Source: Argentina anserina (lineage: Eukaryota > Streptophyta > Magnoliopsida > Rosales > Rosaceae). From it: a stretch of DNA of 64,000 nt. This document shows, piece by piece, positions 11,400-21,280 of the stretch. A program made the position numbers and the translations under genes. The first letter of the stretch is position 1. Each line of letters begins with the position of its first letter. The stretch covers positions 28,962,501-29,026,500 of the forward strand of contig NC_065874.1 in the NCBI RefSeq assembly GCF_933775445.1, in the 5' to 3' direction. The notes beneath the pieces were generated by a model. The model was not told where the DNA came from and did no database searches. It saw nothing but the letters and a program-made list of their open reading frames with translations.

Positions 11400-12229
11400 T
11401 CAAGGGCTGGGGCATCTCACAACCTGGTACCTGAAAGAAGCCTCCGCCTCCATTTTGTGCATCCAATGTCTTCCCAGGATAACATTATATGATGACGGCT
11501 TGTCCACCACAACAAACTCTATCTCCACTGTTTTTCCTGCCATGGTTACCAGCAGTGTGATTTCTCCCATTGGCCATGTTTCAGTTCCTTCGAACCTAGT
11601 GAGCGGGGTCCTGCTCGGTTTGTTGTGCTTCTCGTCGAGCTTAAGTTCCTTGAATGCATCCAGGAACATGACTTCAGTGCTGCTTCCTTCATCAATCATT
11701 ACTCTTCTCATCATACAATTTATGACTTGCATCGAGATCACCAATGCGTCCCTATGTGGGAACTATATACGCCATAAGCATCTTGTTTCGAGAAGATTAT
11801 TGTTAATTCCTGTCATGGTCGCACTTCTTCCCTCCCTTCCTTTTTACTAGTGCATATCCTTCTGATCTTCTCAGCCTGCATGAAATCTGAACGCAGCCTT
11901 AAGTCATCTTTTCCAAGAGATGTCGGTCTCTTATGAATAGCTAAAATTTCCCGCAATGGCCCATTTGCTAGGAGAGCTGAGTTGGCTAATGGCTGCTGGA
12001 GGGGGATTCTCCGGTGTAGTTGGGCCACTCATTTTTGAACCTTGAGGCAGGTACTGAGTAAGCTTTCCTTTTCTCTTGAGATCGTCGATCTGTGTGCGGA
12101 GTTCCCAACATTGGTTTGTGGTATGTGAAAATTCCTCGTGGTACTCACAATACCGCGATTGGTCTCTTTTTACTGGGTCTGACCCATGGGTCTTGGTTTT
12201 GTGAATATGCTTTCGTTTCTGTTGGCACA
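11400..12229 (-). pseudogene. Ty3/Gypsy gag C-terminus and aspartic protease
   Basis: On the minus strand the region 12229-11931 encodes a Cys/His knuckle-like motif of plant Gypsy gag (YCEYHEEFSHTTNQCWELR) followed by QIDDLKRKGKLTQYL. After a frameshifted linker, 11744-11400 (114 aa) encodes the retropepsin-like domain with the active-site region VMIDEGSSTEVMF and the second conserved block VDKPSSYNVILGRHWMHKM. Typical Ty3 proteases carry the same D-x-G-S-S core. The domains are in the order expected for gag-prot and belong to the element whose LTRs lie at 17203 and 8589. Several frame changes make it non-coding today. Confidence 0.8.
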
Positions 12230-12566
12230 TAAGAGCAACTCCAGTGGCCTTGTTATTTGCCAGATGGAGACCCAACAGCTAAAAAAGACAGCCCAAGCAT
12301 TCGTCCAACCCGTATATTATATCTACGTGGATACATCATATATTTGACATTCGCTGAGACACTATCAAATTTGACAGCCTCCCTATCTCTGTCTTTTGCG
12401 TTTCACTTGCTCCTTCACTGAAAATTTCACCCATCTCGCATCCTCACTTTCTCGCCCAAAAATTTCCTGAAACAAGAACTCATCCACCTCCAATCTCTTT
12501 TGCCTATATCAGAAATCCAAGACCCATTTCACTCTCTACATCTTTTTTTTTCTTTTAGTGTTGAAT

Positions 12567-13268
12567 ATGGAACCTAAATTTTCAGATTCATCATCAGAAG
12601 CTGCTAATGAGCAATTTTGGAAGCTTGTCGAATCATCTTCAGATGAAGAAGTAAACCAGTTGATACAGATTACTGTAGACGAACAACAAGAGAATGGAAG
12701 GAACAAATGTCGGGGCTCGGTTCCTGGTCGCAAGTTTACTGAACGATATCGATTTCAATTTCACCAAATCTTTTTTCGAGATTATTTTGCTGAAAATCTT
12801 GTTCATAAAGATGTTAAGTTTCGGAGAAGGTTTCGAATGCATCGACCTCTCTTTCTTCGAATTCTACATGGAGTAGAAACTCATGACTCCTATTTTGTCC
12901 AAAAAATGGATTCTGCGGGACGTCTTGGATTATCATCTCTACAAAAGGCAACAGCTGCAATGCGAATGTTAGCATATGGGCATTCGGCAGATTCAGTGGA
13001 CGATTATGTGAGAATTGGGGAAGCACTGCAATTGAAGCTCTTAGAAGGTTTGTTCAAGCTATTATTGATTTTCCCCACTTTCAATCTTTTGAGTTGTTCT
13101 GAAGGAATTGTTTGCTTGTCCAGATACATGGCCCCAGAATATGCAACAAGTGGAAAGTTAACAGATAAGTCTGATGTTTATTCTTATGGTGTTGTACAAT
13201 TGGAGTTGATTACTACTCCTAGTAAATTTTATTTTTTTGCATTTAAGTTGATTTTTCTCCGTTTTTAA
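12567..13268 (+). pseudogene. HARBI1-like transposase N-terminus fused to kinase fragment
   Basis: The open frame (233 aa from the ATG at 12567) begins with an acidic Ser-rich segment. It continues with the conserved region of plant HARBI1/ALP1-like nucleases ([45 protein letters not shown]). Right after RIGE the frame slips: one base is missing near 13020, and the following transposase residues are in another frame up to about 13085. The DDE nuclease domain is absent. From 13123 the frame instead reads [19 protein letters not shown] and continues with [13 protein letters not shown], which is kinase subdomain VIII-IX of a receptor-like kinase (PERK/RLK type). It is a chimeric, non-functional product, and whether it is transcribed is unknown. 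Confidence 0.8.
13123..13217 (+). pseudogene. Captured receptor-like kinase exon fragment
   Basis: About 95 bases encode the APE motif ([18 protein letters not shown]) and the conserved Asp and Gly of subdomain IX (DVYSYGVV). The block is preceded directly by an intron-like end (TTTGCTTGTCCAG, AG at 13121-13122). In many plant receptor-like kinases an exon begins at about this point, so a piece of genomic DNA including the splice acceptor seems to have been captured. It lies wholly within the Harbinger element. Confidence 0.75.
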
Positions 13269-13520
13269 GGTGTGTTATGGCCTTTAGAAATACTGTTTTT
13301 CAAGTTTAATACCTCTAGTAGAAGTTTACTACCTCTAGTAAACTTTAGTAAAAATTTTACTAACCCCAGTAAACTTTATTTTTTTGCATCTAAGTTGATT
13401 TTTCTCCGTTTTAAGGTGTGTTATGGCCTTTAGAAATACTGTTTTTCAAGTTTAATACCCCCAGTAGAAGTTTACTAGAGGTAGTAAACTTTAGTAAATT
13501 TTTACTACCCCCAGTAAACG
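13218..13520 (+). repeat. Tandem duplication of about 147 bp in the Harbinger element
   Basis: Two nearly identical units start at about 13218 and 13366. Each contains TTTTTTTGCAT(T/C)TAAGTTG, then GTGTGTTATGGCCTTTAGAA and AATACTGTTTTTCAAG, with several CCAGTAAAC / CTAGTAAAC motifs. A third partial start (CCCCCAGTAAACG) follows at about 13508. It lies just after the captured kinase exon. Confidence 0.8.
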
Positions 13521-13905
13521 TTATAAATGCTTGTTGGTATCAAAGGTACAAAGTAGTTATAGCTAGGCATATTGAATATAACTATGCAGGTTAGTTTTCA
13601 GATGAGTTATCAGAGTTATTAATCATATTTCTTAAAACTAGCAAAGGCTATTAAACTTTGTTCAAGCTGTTGTTTTCTGGCAGCTGCTATATTTATGAAG
13701 ATGGAGGACAATATGTAACATAGTAGCAATATAAAACAGCAGCTCATATTTATTCAATTGTTATTTTTACTTATTTACATGTCTTATTGAATGTTTAACT
13801 CCATGGTAAATATTTCAAATTTAACTTCTTATCATATTTGACATGTCACATGTCAAAATTCAAAATTAACAACAAAATTTGACCTCTCTATTGGAGTTGC
13901 TCTAA

Positions 13906-14057
13906 GATCAATGAAGGTGAGATTGTGTATCTCATCTACATCTCTTGAGGTCCCCTGCCTATTCACTCCCTGCTGCCACTAGCGCCAATTTTGCCCCCAT
14001 GACCTATTTGGTTCAGCTTGAGCCCTATTAGAATCTCTTTGCATTTGTGATGGTATA
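13906..14057 (-). pseudogene. Ty3/Gypsy gag fragment between two insertions
   Basis: These 150 bases connect the right end of the Harbinger element to the left end of the solo-LTR-like block. On the minus strand they have gag-type composition (Asn/Gln/Arg-rich, several frame breaks) and form the linker between the gag core at 16200-17170 and the knuckle at 12229. Confidence 0.5.
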
Positions 14058-16178
14058 TGACACGACCCGCCCCAATATGTACAGTAATATCGAGGCAGAT
14101 TGTGCGGAGGCCACTTTTCAAAGGAGATATATCAAAAATTTCGGCAGTCTCCCTTGAAAGTAACCAACTCTACATGCACAAAAAGACACTCTATATATCT
14201 CAAATCCAACCTCAACACCTAGAGTCTCTGTGCTCCCCCCAATTTCACAACCTCTACAACACAAATCATAAATATAATTCAAAATGTTTGACGGAGTATG
14301 TAATGTTCGTTACCTAGTTCCTTTTAGATCCCTGGAGCTCATAGCTCGTCTTATACCACAACCGCCCAACCCACTAAGACGACGGGGTCAATAATAATCA
14401 TACAATATTCTACAAATACTGAACCATGTAAATTATATCTAAAACAACGCCTACTCAGGAAGCAATTATGAGAATACACACGCTCGACGAGTCATTAGTT
14501 CTCTCTTTTCTAAATCTCTATCAGGAGTCTACTAATACATCCTCTCTCTTCTAGTAACTTGGTAACATCGACACCGCTTCCTCTCTCTCTCTCTCGGTTT
14601 TGCCATCTGCAAAGACTACTAGTTCATCCTTTCTCTCCTAGTGTCTCAACAATCTACCGGTTCATCCCATGTCTTCCGGTTTCTCCCGGTTCATCCCTTC
14701 TCTTCTCGTTTCCCCTGGTTCATCCTCTCTCTTCTCGTTTCCCTCGGTTCATCCTCTCTCTTCCGTTTTCCCCGATTCATCCATTCTCTTCCAGTTCCCC
14801 AAGCGAGCTAGCTCCGCTAGTCTGAATCGTATCTCACTGCACCACGAGTCTCACTCACGCACACATAACAATATCACTGGACCCCGAGTCTCACTCGTAA
14901 ATGCCGAAGCCAATCAATCCGACTAACTGAGATAACCAAACCCACAACTCGAACGATCACACAACACTCGACGTTTACCGTGTGTCTTTACCTGACAATA
15001 ATTCTCACGATCCTAACACTAATTCCGACCAGGAGTAAGAATCAACATCATACTAATTATCTAATGATATGAACAATAATAATTCATATTCTAATCTAGA
15101 ATATTTGTGGCTGCACCAAAACCTCGGTTGGGCTGTCTACGTACCATATAAAAAGGATCAAGTCATTCGTAGTTCAATTATTCACCATAACCATGCGACC
15201 TCATAGCTATTCCGATTAACATCACAAACACAACATCACAACCGACACACCCACAACTAATATCATAACCCTCACCCATAAAACACACAACACCACATCC
15301 ATTATCAATCACAACAATCATATCACAACCAACAATAAATCAACCCAAAGCCCATGGCAATAACACATTATTCTTTATACGATAATCTAAAAATGGCAGC
15401 ACGCGCTGCCACAATGGCTACGCGTGGGCCTCACGCGCCACTAGTCTCCAACCTCTCCAAATCAACTCGACTCCAACATGAAAGTTATAGATCACTAGAA
15501 AACAAACATTTTTCACAACGGCGTCGAAGCTCAGATCGGTCGGGAAGTGACCGGAAAACGCAAGGAAATGTCGGAACAATGCACCAAAATCTAAATCACG
15601 ATCTAGCTTGATTCGAAGCTCCAAGCCGGTCGATTCGAGCCCATAGGGAAATCATAAGCTAATCTGCAGCAGCCTGAGCTCCGGTGTCGCCGGAAAGAGG
15701 CTACACGACGGCATTGACTTTTACCAGATCTTGCGGTCGTTGCTGCACTTCGCACGGCGGTCGGCGGCGTGAGACCAATACGACATGAAATGGCGAGGCC
15801 GAGCGAATGGGACCGGTGTCCGGATGGAGGAAAACGACACCGGAGAAATTTCTGGGGAAAATCGGGTTAACAGTGGCGCGAAAAACTGATTTTCGAATTT
15901 TTCCCCTTTTTTGATTTTCACCCCTATTTATACTAAATTTCAAAAATGCCCAACACACTTCTTGATTCGTAACATTTCATACGAACTCCAATTTAGGCAT
16001 GCTGCATGTCAACGAATTCGTATCGACGAGCCCTACAACTTTCGTGAATGAAGTTTCCTCAGAAAACTTATGCATTGAAAAGTCAACTTTTAAAGTCGTC
16101 ACACTTAGTACGACTCTCGTTCCGAGTAAAAGATAAAACTATAATCGCAATGAATTATAAGAGATTCGGGGCGTATCA
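14058..16178. mobile_element. Solo-LTR-like insertion, 2.1 kb
   Basis: The block starts TGACACGACCCGCCCC and ends ATTCGGGGCGTATCA, so the ends are TG...CA and are roughly inverted copies of each other. This is typical of plant Gypsy LTRs starting TGTCACGACCC. It interrupts the gag of the outer element and has no gag or pol of its own. It contains a C/T-rich tandem array (14660-14800) and a GC-richer part with leader-like sequence (15540-15900). A matching 5-bp target duplication is not evident (GTATA left, CTGTA right), so the call rests on the ends and the interruption. Confidence 0.55.
14660..14800 (+). repeat. Minisatellite, about 30-bp pyrimidine-rich unit
   Basis: There are about five copies of a unit around GGTTCATCCCTTCTCTTCTC followed by GTTTCCCCT. 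The array opens Ser/Pro/Phe-rich frames which are not judged to be genes. It lies inside the solo-LTR-like block. Confidence 0.75.
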
Positions 16179-16199
16179 CTGTAAGTGACATATTCCTTG

Positions 16200-17170
16200 A
16201 TGCTTGTGCAACTTCCATCTCTTCAAGTCTAATTTTGCCTTCGATCCTTGTTTGAATTTCGCCCATGTCCTCGGCAGGCTTTCTTACTAGGTCTTTGTAT
16301 ATTTGTGAACCAGGGAGGAGTCCCTCACGGAATGCTACCGCAACATATCATATGTGCACCCCTCAGTTTCTTTCTGCTTGGTCCAGAAACAATCGTAGAA
16401 TGTTTTCAACTTCTTTCCCACTTTTTATTTTAACATGAACAAATCTATCATGTCTTTCTTACGCTTCTTGTTGCAGAAGTATTGAGAGACAATTGATTCC
16501 TTCAACTGTTCAAAATTGGCGATAGATCCTGGCTTTAGATCGCGGAATCATGCTCTTGTTTCTCATGTGAGGCTTGAAGGGAAGAACTTGCAAAATAACC
16601 TTTCATCGTTGTTTTCTGTGGTTATCTGCTGCATGAACGTCTTAAGATGATGCACGGGGTCAATGGTCCCATCATATGTTGAAAGACAAGCGTCACGAAT
16701 TTACGCAGCTTCTCCACATTCAAGATTTCTTCAATGAATGGTGACTTTATAATCTCTTTGGTGGCAGCGGATGCCAGTTCCTCCGGGCTAGAATTCCGCA
16801 TATCCCTCAACATCTTCTCCATTTCTGATCTCCAGCTTTCGCCTTTGACCTTCTTAGCCTTTTTCTGGTCTCCTTCTGGTAGGGGTACCGCTCCCCCCCG
16901 GCGAGTTGTTAGCATCAGCGCGAATAGATTTCTCCATGTCTACCTCCTCTGATTCTTCATCACTAGTCTCGTCGTCAGAGTCTCAAGAACCCTCTTTGCG
17001 TTTCAGCTTTCGGGCTTCCCGAAGTTTTTTCTCCTTTCAAAATTGAGCGATTTCTTCCTCCATATTCTTCATTTTCTCATGCAAGTCCCCGTTCAAGTTG
17101 TTTTGCGAACCTCCCAATCCATTATCTTCATGTGGTACTGCATCACGCTCTTCCATTCCCATCATTTTAG
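16200..17170 (-). pseudogene. Ty3/Gypsy gag core, degenerate
   Basis: The minus strand from 16915 to 16622 encodes a charged linker and the motif SPFIEEILNVEKLRKFVTLV, the conserved start of plant Ty3-type gag. Further down, with several stops and frame changes, gag-core sequence continues (near 16560-16430, FEQLKESIVSQYFCNKKRKK). It follows the 5' LTR (17203-17883) and precedes the gag linker at 13906-14057. It cannot make a full protein. Confidence 0.7.
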
Positions 17171-17202
17171 GTTATAGCTCTTTTCCACAGGCGACACTAA
17201 CT

Positions 17203-17883
17203 ATTGGTGTAGAAAAATTTGTGAAGATATTCCTTCATTAACAACTATCAATTTGAACATGAATGAAAGATTTTACGGGAGAATAACGAGGACTACTGCA
17301 ACTTTGAGCTAATTGCATGTTTGGGGTACATGATTTTTGGATATGGTGCTTGATGAAGTGAGTTGCTATGGCTGTTTTCTGATTTTTCGGCGTTCACAAA
17401 CATTCAGTTCTGGCTCTATTTATATTGGTACTTTACTACGTCCCTCGCTTTGTGTGTGTCGTGGTATACTTCGACCGCAAGTTTTGTGCGAGTGGATCCT
17501 CGATTGCCCTATTCTTAACATCGCGGGAAGGCAACTCACACCGCTACTTGGTTGACGCCTTCTTTCTTATTTTAATGACCCGATTTAAACCTCAGCATAA
17601 TCTACTCACGGCCCAATTTCTTTCTGGCATAATTTAATTGAACCCAAATTCTCTATTACAAGATTTAATAAAAGCTCATCTTGGCCGTGAAGAGATTTGC
17701 ATGGCTTAGTTGGACCGGGAGGAGATTCACCTTTCCCATTACAATCACAGAACAATTCAACCGCTGGGTCGTGATGAGATTTCCCTTCGTCGCGAGAATT
17801 AGTCAAACAATCCTCTTCTCAAAATGACCCCTTTACCTTAAAAGCTTCCTTTTACCTCTATGTGAAAAATAATTCCCCCCACA
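17203..17883 (-). repeat. 5' LTR of the Ty3/Gypsy element
   Basis: This is the uninterrupted sister of the LTR at 8589-10267. It runs from TATTGGTGTAG (the TG end has mutated) to CCCCCCACA. The flanking CATTA at 17884-17888 matches 8584-8588. Comparison of the two LTRs is what defines the MITE insertions in the other copy. Confidence 0.85.
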
Positions 17884-18488
17884 CATTAGTTGCAGGCTAA
17901 AGGAAGCTCTAAATTGTTTACTCCATTTTTCACTTGCTCTTTTGTGTGAGCTTAACTTGAGGCAGAAGGTAAAGCTTTGGACTTCGATCTAGACTAAATT
18001 GAATTTGGCGATTTGCCCCTCAGGTTAAGATCCTAACTTAACGTACTCGATAGGAATTATATATGATGATAAGTATCATGTTGTCAAATACTCATTGTTG
18101 CTCGGGGATGATTTAATATGATTTGGCTTGATGTCTAATGAAGTTATTCATTATTCTTTTTTTAAAAAAATTCAAAATGTACCAACCAAAATAAGGCAAA
18201 CAACACTAAGATATAACCATGGTAAACACTCCGGAAATTAGTCTTGCAATGAGGAACATGACACATAACAAACTGCTGAAAAAAGAGGACAGTTTGGATA
18301 AAAACGATGAAGCTTAGCTGAACACATACAAAATCGGATTTGTGTATGCATTGGCTAAGTTCTTTGCTTTAAATCTAATTTGCGGGAATAGAGAAACATA
18401 AAACCAACAAGTCAAATTGAGTAAAGAGGGATTTTCCTCCAACTTATTCTAACCCCATTGGAATTAAAGGCATGGATATAACCCTTGC
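17884..18488. other. Spacer between Gypsy element and kelch pseudogene
   Basis: Apart from the target-site copy at 17884-17888, nothing recognisable was seen. The sequence is AT-rich, with an A/T run near 18150. Confidence 0.4.
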
Positions 18489-19779
18489 TCACAACTTTAT
18501 GCCCTCCATTAGGCTGATACATTGGGGATGGAAACACTGGCCAAGCACATGACCCATCGACTTGCAAATCTTCTCATTCTCTCCCACCAAAATCCACACC
18601 TCCTTCCCCCCAACCGGAACCATTCTTGCCCCAAGTGCTTTTAGTTTTGGTAACTCAACTATTTGGTTAGGCAAGTAACTAATTAGCCTGTAATTACATG
18701 TGAACTTTGGCCTAGTGATCAGATCAGTGACATCACACAGCCACAACTTCACCCCAAACCGATCTGACCAGGTTAATATCAGTAAAAGGTAATTGAACGA
18801 TGTAGCGGTGAAGCCATCTGCCTCTTGGGGAACAAATGATTTCAGTTACTGCCAAGACTTGCCGCGCGGGTTGTATATTTCAGCTGAGTGCTTGAGGGCT
18901 GCATTGCTACCACAACCAACCACAAAGAACCTGCCTTTGTGAGCAATGCCATATCCAAATGCTCGCGGGTTTGGCATGTTCCGCAGTTCTTCCCACTGCC
19001 ATGTTTTTAGATTCAACCTTTCTACCGAGTTCAAATGAGATGAAGGAACAGTATCTGCATTGCACCAAGTACCACAAACTAAGTACTGAATGGTGAGATC
19101 TAGATTGTAACAATGTTCAGAATATTCTATGGTTGCTATTAGCTTGAATTGATGAGCTATTAAAATCAAGATGTAAGGTAATCTATTTCAAAATGTATGT
19201 GGCTCCGTCGATCTCTACATTGCGCATATACTGTTATCAGCGATTATGAGAGGCTCATCCAAAGTTCATTAATATCAAATTAATGAGAACGTATCATATC
19301 AGATTGTGTATATATGTGGGATTTATGCATGTAGTGAGTACTCGAATTGTCCTCAGAACAATCCAGAACTGTATCAAACAATCACTGTTCCATTGTGCAA
19401 CTGATTTTACTGATCAATATATCAGCTTGAACATACATGAATATAATCGATACTTACCTTGAGAGCTATGTTTATATCCTCCAGCAACATAAAGCCACCC
19501 GTCGAGAAGGGCACATGCAGCGCCGAACAAATTACGATCCGCACACTTCATCTTAGGCACATCATAGAGAGAATTCTCACTGCATGAATAAGAGCATAGA
19601 GTACTGACATAGGGTTCGGGACCTCGCACCATTAACTTGGCACACAAGAAATGCTGAGGTAAAACCGTGATCACTTGTACTGTGAACAGGGAAGGGTTGC
19701 CAGGCACCGCCAGGGAACGAAATTGGGTGGGAGAGGAGAGATAGGCAAACCATTCCCATTTCTGGAATGAAGTTGACAA
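18489..19779 (-). pseudogene. F-box/kelch-repeat protein pseudogene (F-box missing)
   Basis: This is a kelch beta-propeller part of a plant F-box/kelch protein (a substrate receptor of SCF ubiquitin ligases in intact relatives). Two exons are recognisable on the minus strand. 19779-19458 has the kelch block FGAACALLDGWLYVAGGYKH. 19054-18489 has VERLNLKTWQWEELRNMPNP, then FGYGIAHKGRFFVVGCGSNA and KLWLCDVTDLI. The intron 19457-19055 has GT-AG ends and joins in frame. A TAA stop at 18848-18846 interrupts the frame between two otherwise conserved blocks, and the F-box end is not present upstream; the first exon also shows frame disruption. Therefore I call it a pseudogene, although the single stop could be an assembly or allelic difference. 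Confidence 0.75.
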
Positions 19780-20153
19780 TGAACATGCCTCGTCGTCTTG
19801 ATTGGGTTTTTAATGATCGGCTAGGTGTTTGTTTGGGACTTCAATTATGCAAATGCCTTGGAAAAGGCCGGAATCAGAGACGGGGAATATGGAATTGGGC
19901 AAAGTGAAGTCGAAGCCATCTTTAGATTTGTGGTTTGAAGGTGTTCTACTTAGATACCACATTATTATTGATTTGGGTAGATGCTATCGAAATGGAGTGG
20001 TGGGTTTGGTTATTAACTTGTATTAGATATGGTATTTCGATAAGTTTTACCAAGAGTAAATATAGCATCGTATGAAGGAATATTTGTTGGTTCTTTTATC
20101 TCGAGTAGACTCTTTAGTCATCATAGTGTTGATTGTAGATTTATTGTTAACTA
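19780..20153. other. Spacer, no gene recognised
   Basis: This lies between the kelch pseudogene and a Mutator-like MITE. The open frame at 19829-20026 has no recognisable motif. Confidence 0.35.
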
Positions 20154-20162
20154 GATTTTAGC

Positions 20163-20853
20163 TGGGTAAATTCGGTACCTGATGTTTGGCTACTTGGACA
20201 ATTTGGTACCTGATGTATGAAAACGGATAATTTGGTACCTAAACTTCTCAAATTTAGGCCATTTTGGTACTTATGTCAATTTTGACCATATTTTCAGGAT
20301 TATTTCTGTCATCCTATGTCTACTTTACTTCATTTTTTTCATAATAACTCCAAATTGCTTCTAAATTATCACTAAAAATTTTGATAACTCATCCATTTAG
20401 TATATGTGATGATTTACGTATATAAGTTTTTATAATGTAGCTATCAATCTAAATTAATTTTCATTATAAGTAATTAAAAAAAATATTTTAATAAAAAAAT
20501 TACAATTGAATAAAGGCAATTTATTTCTTTTGCAGAAAATAATTAGGATACAATAAGTATATTAAGAAAAAAAATATTTTCGATATATGCGAAGTAAATG
20601 CTAAGTGGAGTAGATATATCAATTTAATTATCTACGAAGAGAGACAATTTATAGGAAGAAATGAAAAAAATGTGAATTTAATGAGTTTAGAGCTAGAATG
20701 ACGAAAATAATCCAAAAAATATGATCAAAATTGTGAGAGATACCAAAATGGCTTAAAAATGAGAACTTCATGTACCAAATTGTCTGTTTTCATACATCTG
20801 GTACCAAATTGTTTAAGTAGCCATACTTTAGATACCATAGAAGGAATTAACCC
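20163..20853. mobile_element. Mutator-like MITE with long inverted repeats
   Basis: This 691-bp element has inverted arms of about 170-190 bases. Both arms carry the repeated phrase AATTTGGTACC(T/A)GATGTATG and the phrase CCATTTTGGTA. The termini are TGGGTAAATTCGGTACC and, inverted, GGGTTAATTCC. It is flanked by a perfect 9-bp target duplication GATTTTAGC (20154-20162 and 20854-20862). The centre is AT-rich and without coding capacity. The arms differ from those of the element at 9718-10174, so it belongs to another family. Confidence 0.88.
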
Positions 20854-21004
20854 GATTTTAGCACCACGTGTTGGATTTTCGGTTGATGATCTCAACGGTG
20901 TAAGTTAAGCTAGGTAATCAAACGTGTCACAAACCATTTAATACTGGATTAAAAAGTTGACTGGTTCTAGTCCCTGTGGTTAAGAACGGTGCCGTATGGT
21001 CACC

Positions 21005-21030
21005 GCTAGGGTTTTACTTAGGAGTATAAA
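21005..21030 (+). promoter_or_regulatory. Telo-box and TATA box of TIM9
   Basis: A reversed telo-box (CTAGGGTTTTA, about 21006-21016) is followed by TATAAA at 21025-21030, about 115 bases before the TIM9 start codon. Telo-boxes near TATA elements are common in plant genes for translation and organelle biogenesis. The assignment is by position and motif only. Confidence 0.55.
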
Positions 21031-21144
21031 GAGAAAGAGATCCGGGAACACCCAGCTCGATCCATAAACCCCTTTGAGAGAGAGACTGAGAAACTAAAAC
21101 CCGTAATTGGATTTGTGGGCAGTGAACTTTGAGATTGTATCAAT

Positions 21145-21244
21145 ATGGATAAAAGCATGATAAGTGATCTGGATTCGCTTCCAGAGGCGGATAAGCAAAG
21201 AATGGCCGTCATGATCGACCAGCTCCAAGTCCGCGACAGGTTTT

Positions 21245-21280
<36 letters not shown>

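Larger units (their letters stand above)
12233..13902 (+). mobile_element. PIF/Harbinger element with captured kinase exon
   Basis: This 1670-bp element has terminal inverted repeats GAGCAACTCCAGTGG and, at the far end inverted, GAGCAACTCCAATAG. It is flanked by the 3-bp duplication TAA (12230-12232 and 13903-13905), which is the PIF/Harbinger signature. It splits the Gypsy gag region. Inside lie the N-terminal part of a HARBI1-like transposase, a fragment of a receptor-like kinase exon, and a duplicated AT-rich block. The catalytic DDE part of the transposase is missing, so the element cannot move by itself. Confidence 0.9.
8589..17883 (-). mobile_element. Non-autonomous Ty3/Gypsy LTR element (LTR-gag-protease-LTR) with nested insertions
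   Basis: Two related long terminal repeats flank this block: 17203-17883 (5' LTR on the minus strand) and 8589-10267 (3' LTR, lengthened by two inserted MITEs). The 5-bp target duplication CATTA occurs at 8584-8588 and 17884-17888. A purine-rich tract (minus strand AAAGAAAAAAGGGACAA, about 10284-10268) stands directly before the 3' LTR, as a polypurine tract should. The inside encodes gag and an aspartic protease but no RT, RNase H or integrase; without the nested elements the internal part is only about 3.1 kb. It thus resembles the TR-GAG/LARD type, which borrows pol from a partner. A PIF/Harbinger element (12233-13902) and a solo-LTR-like block (14058-16178) interrupt the gag. Confidence 0.85.
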
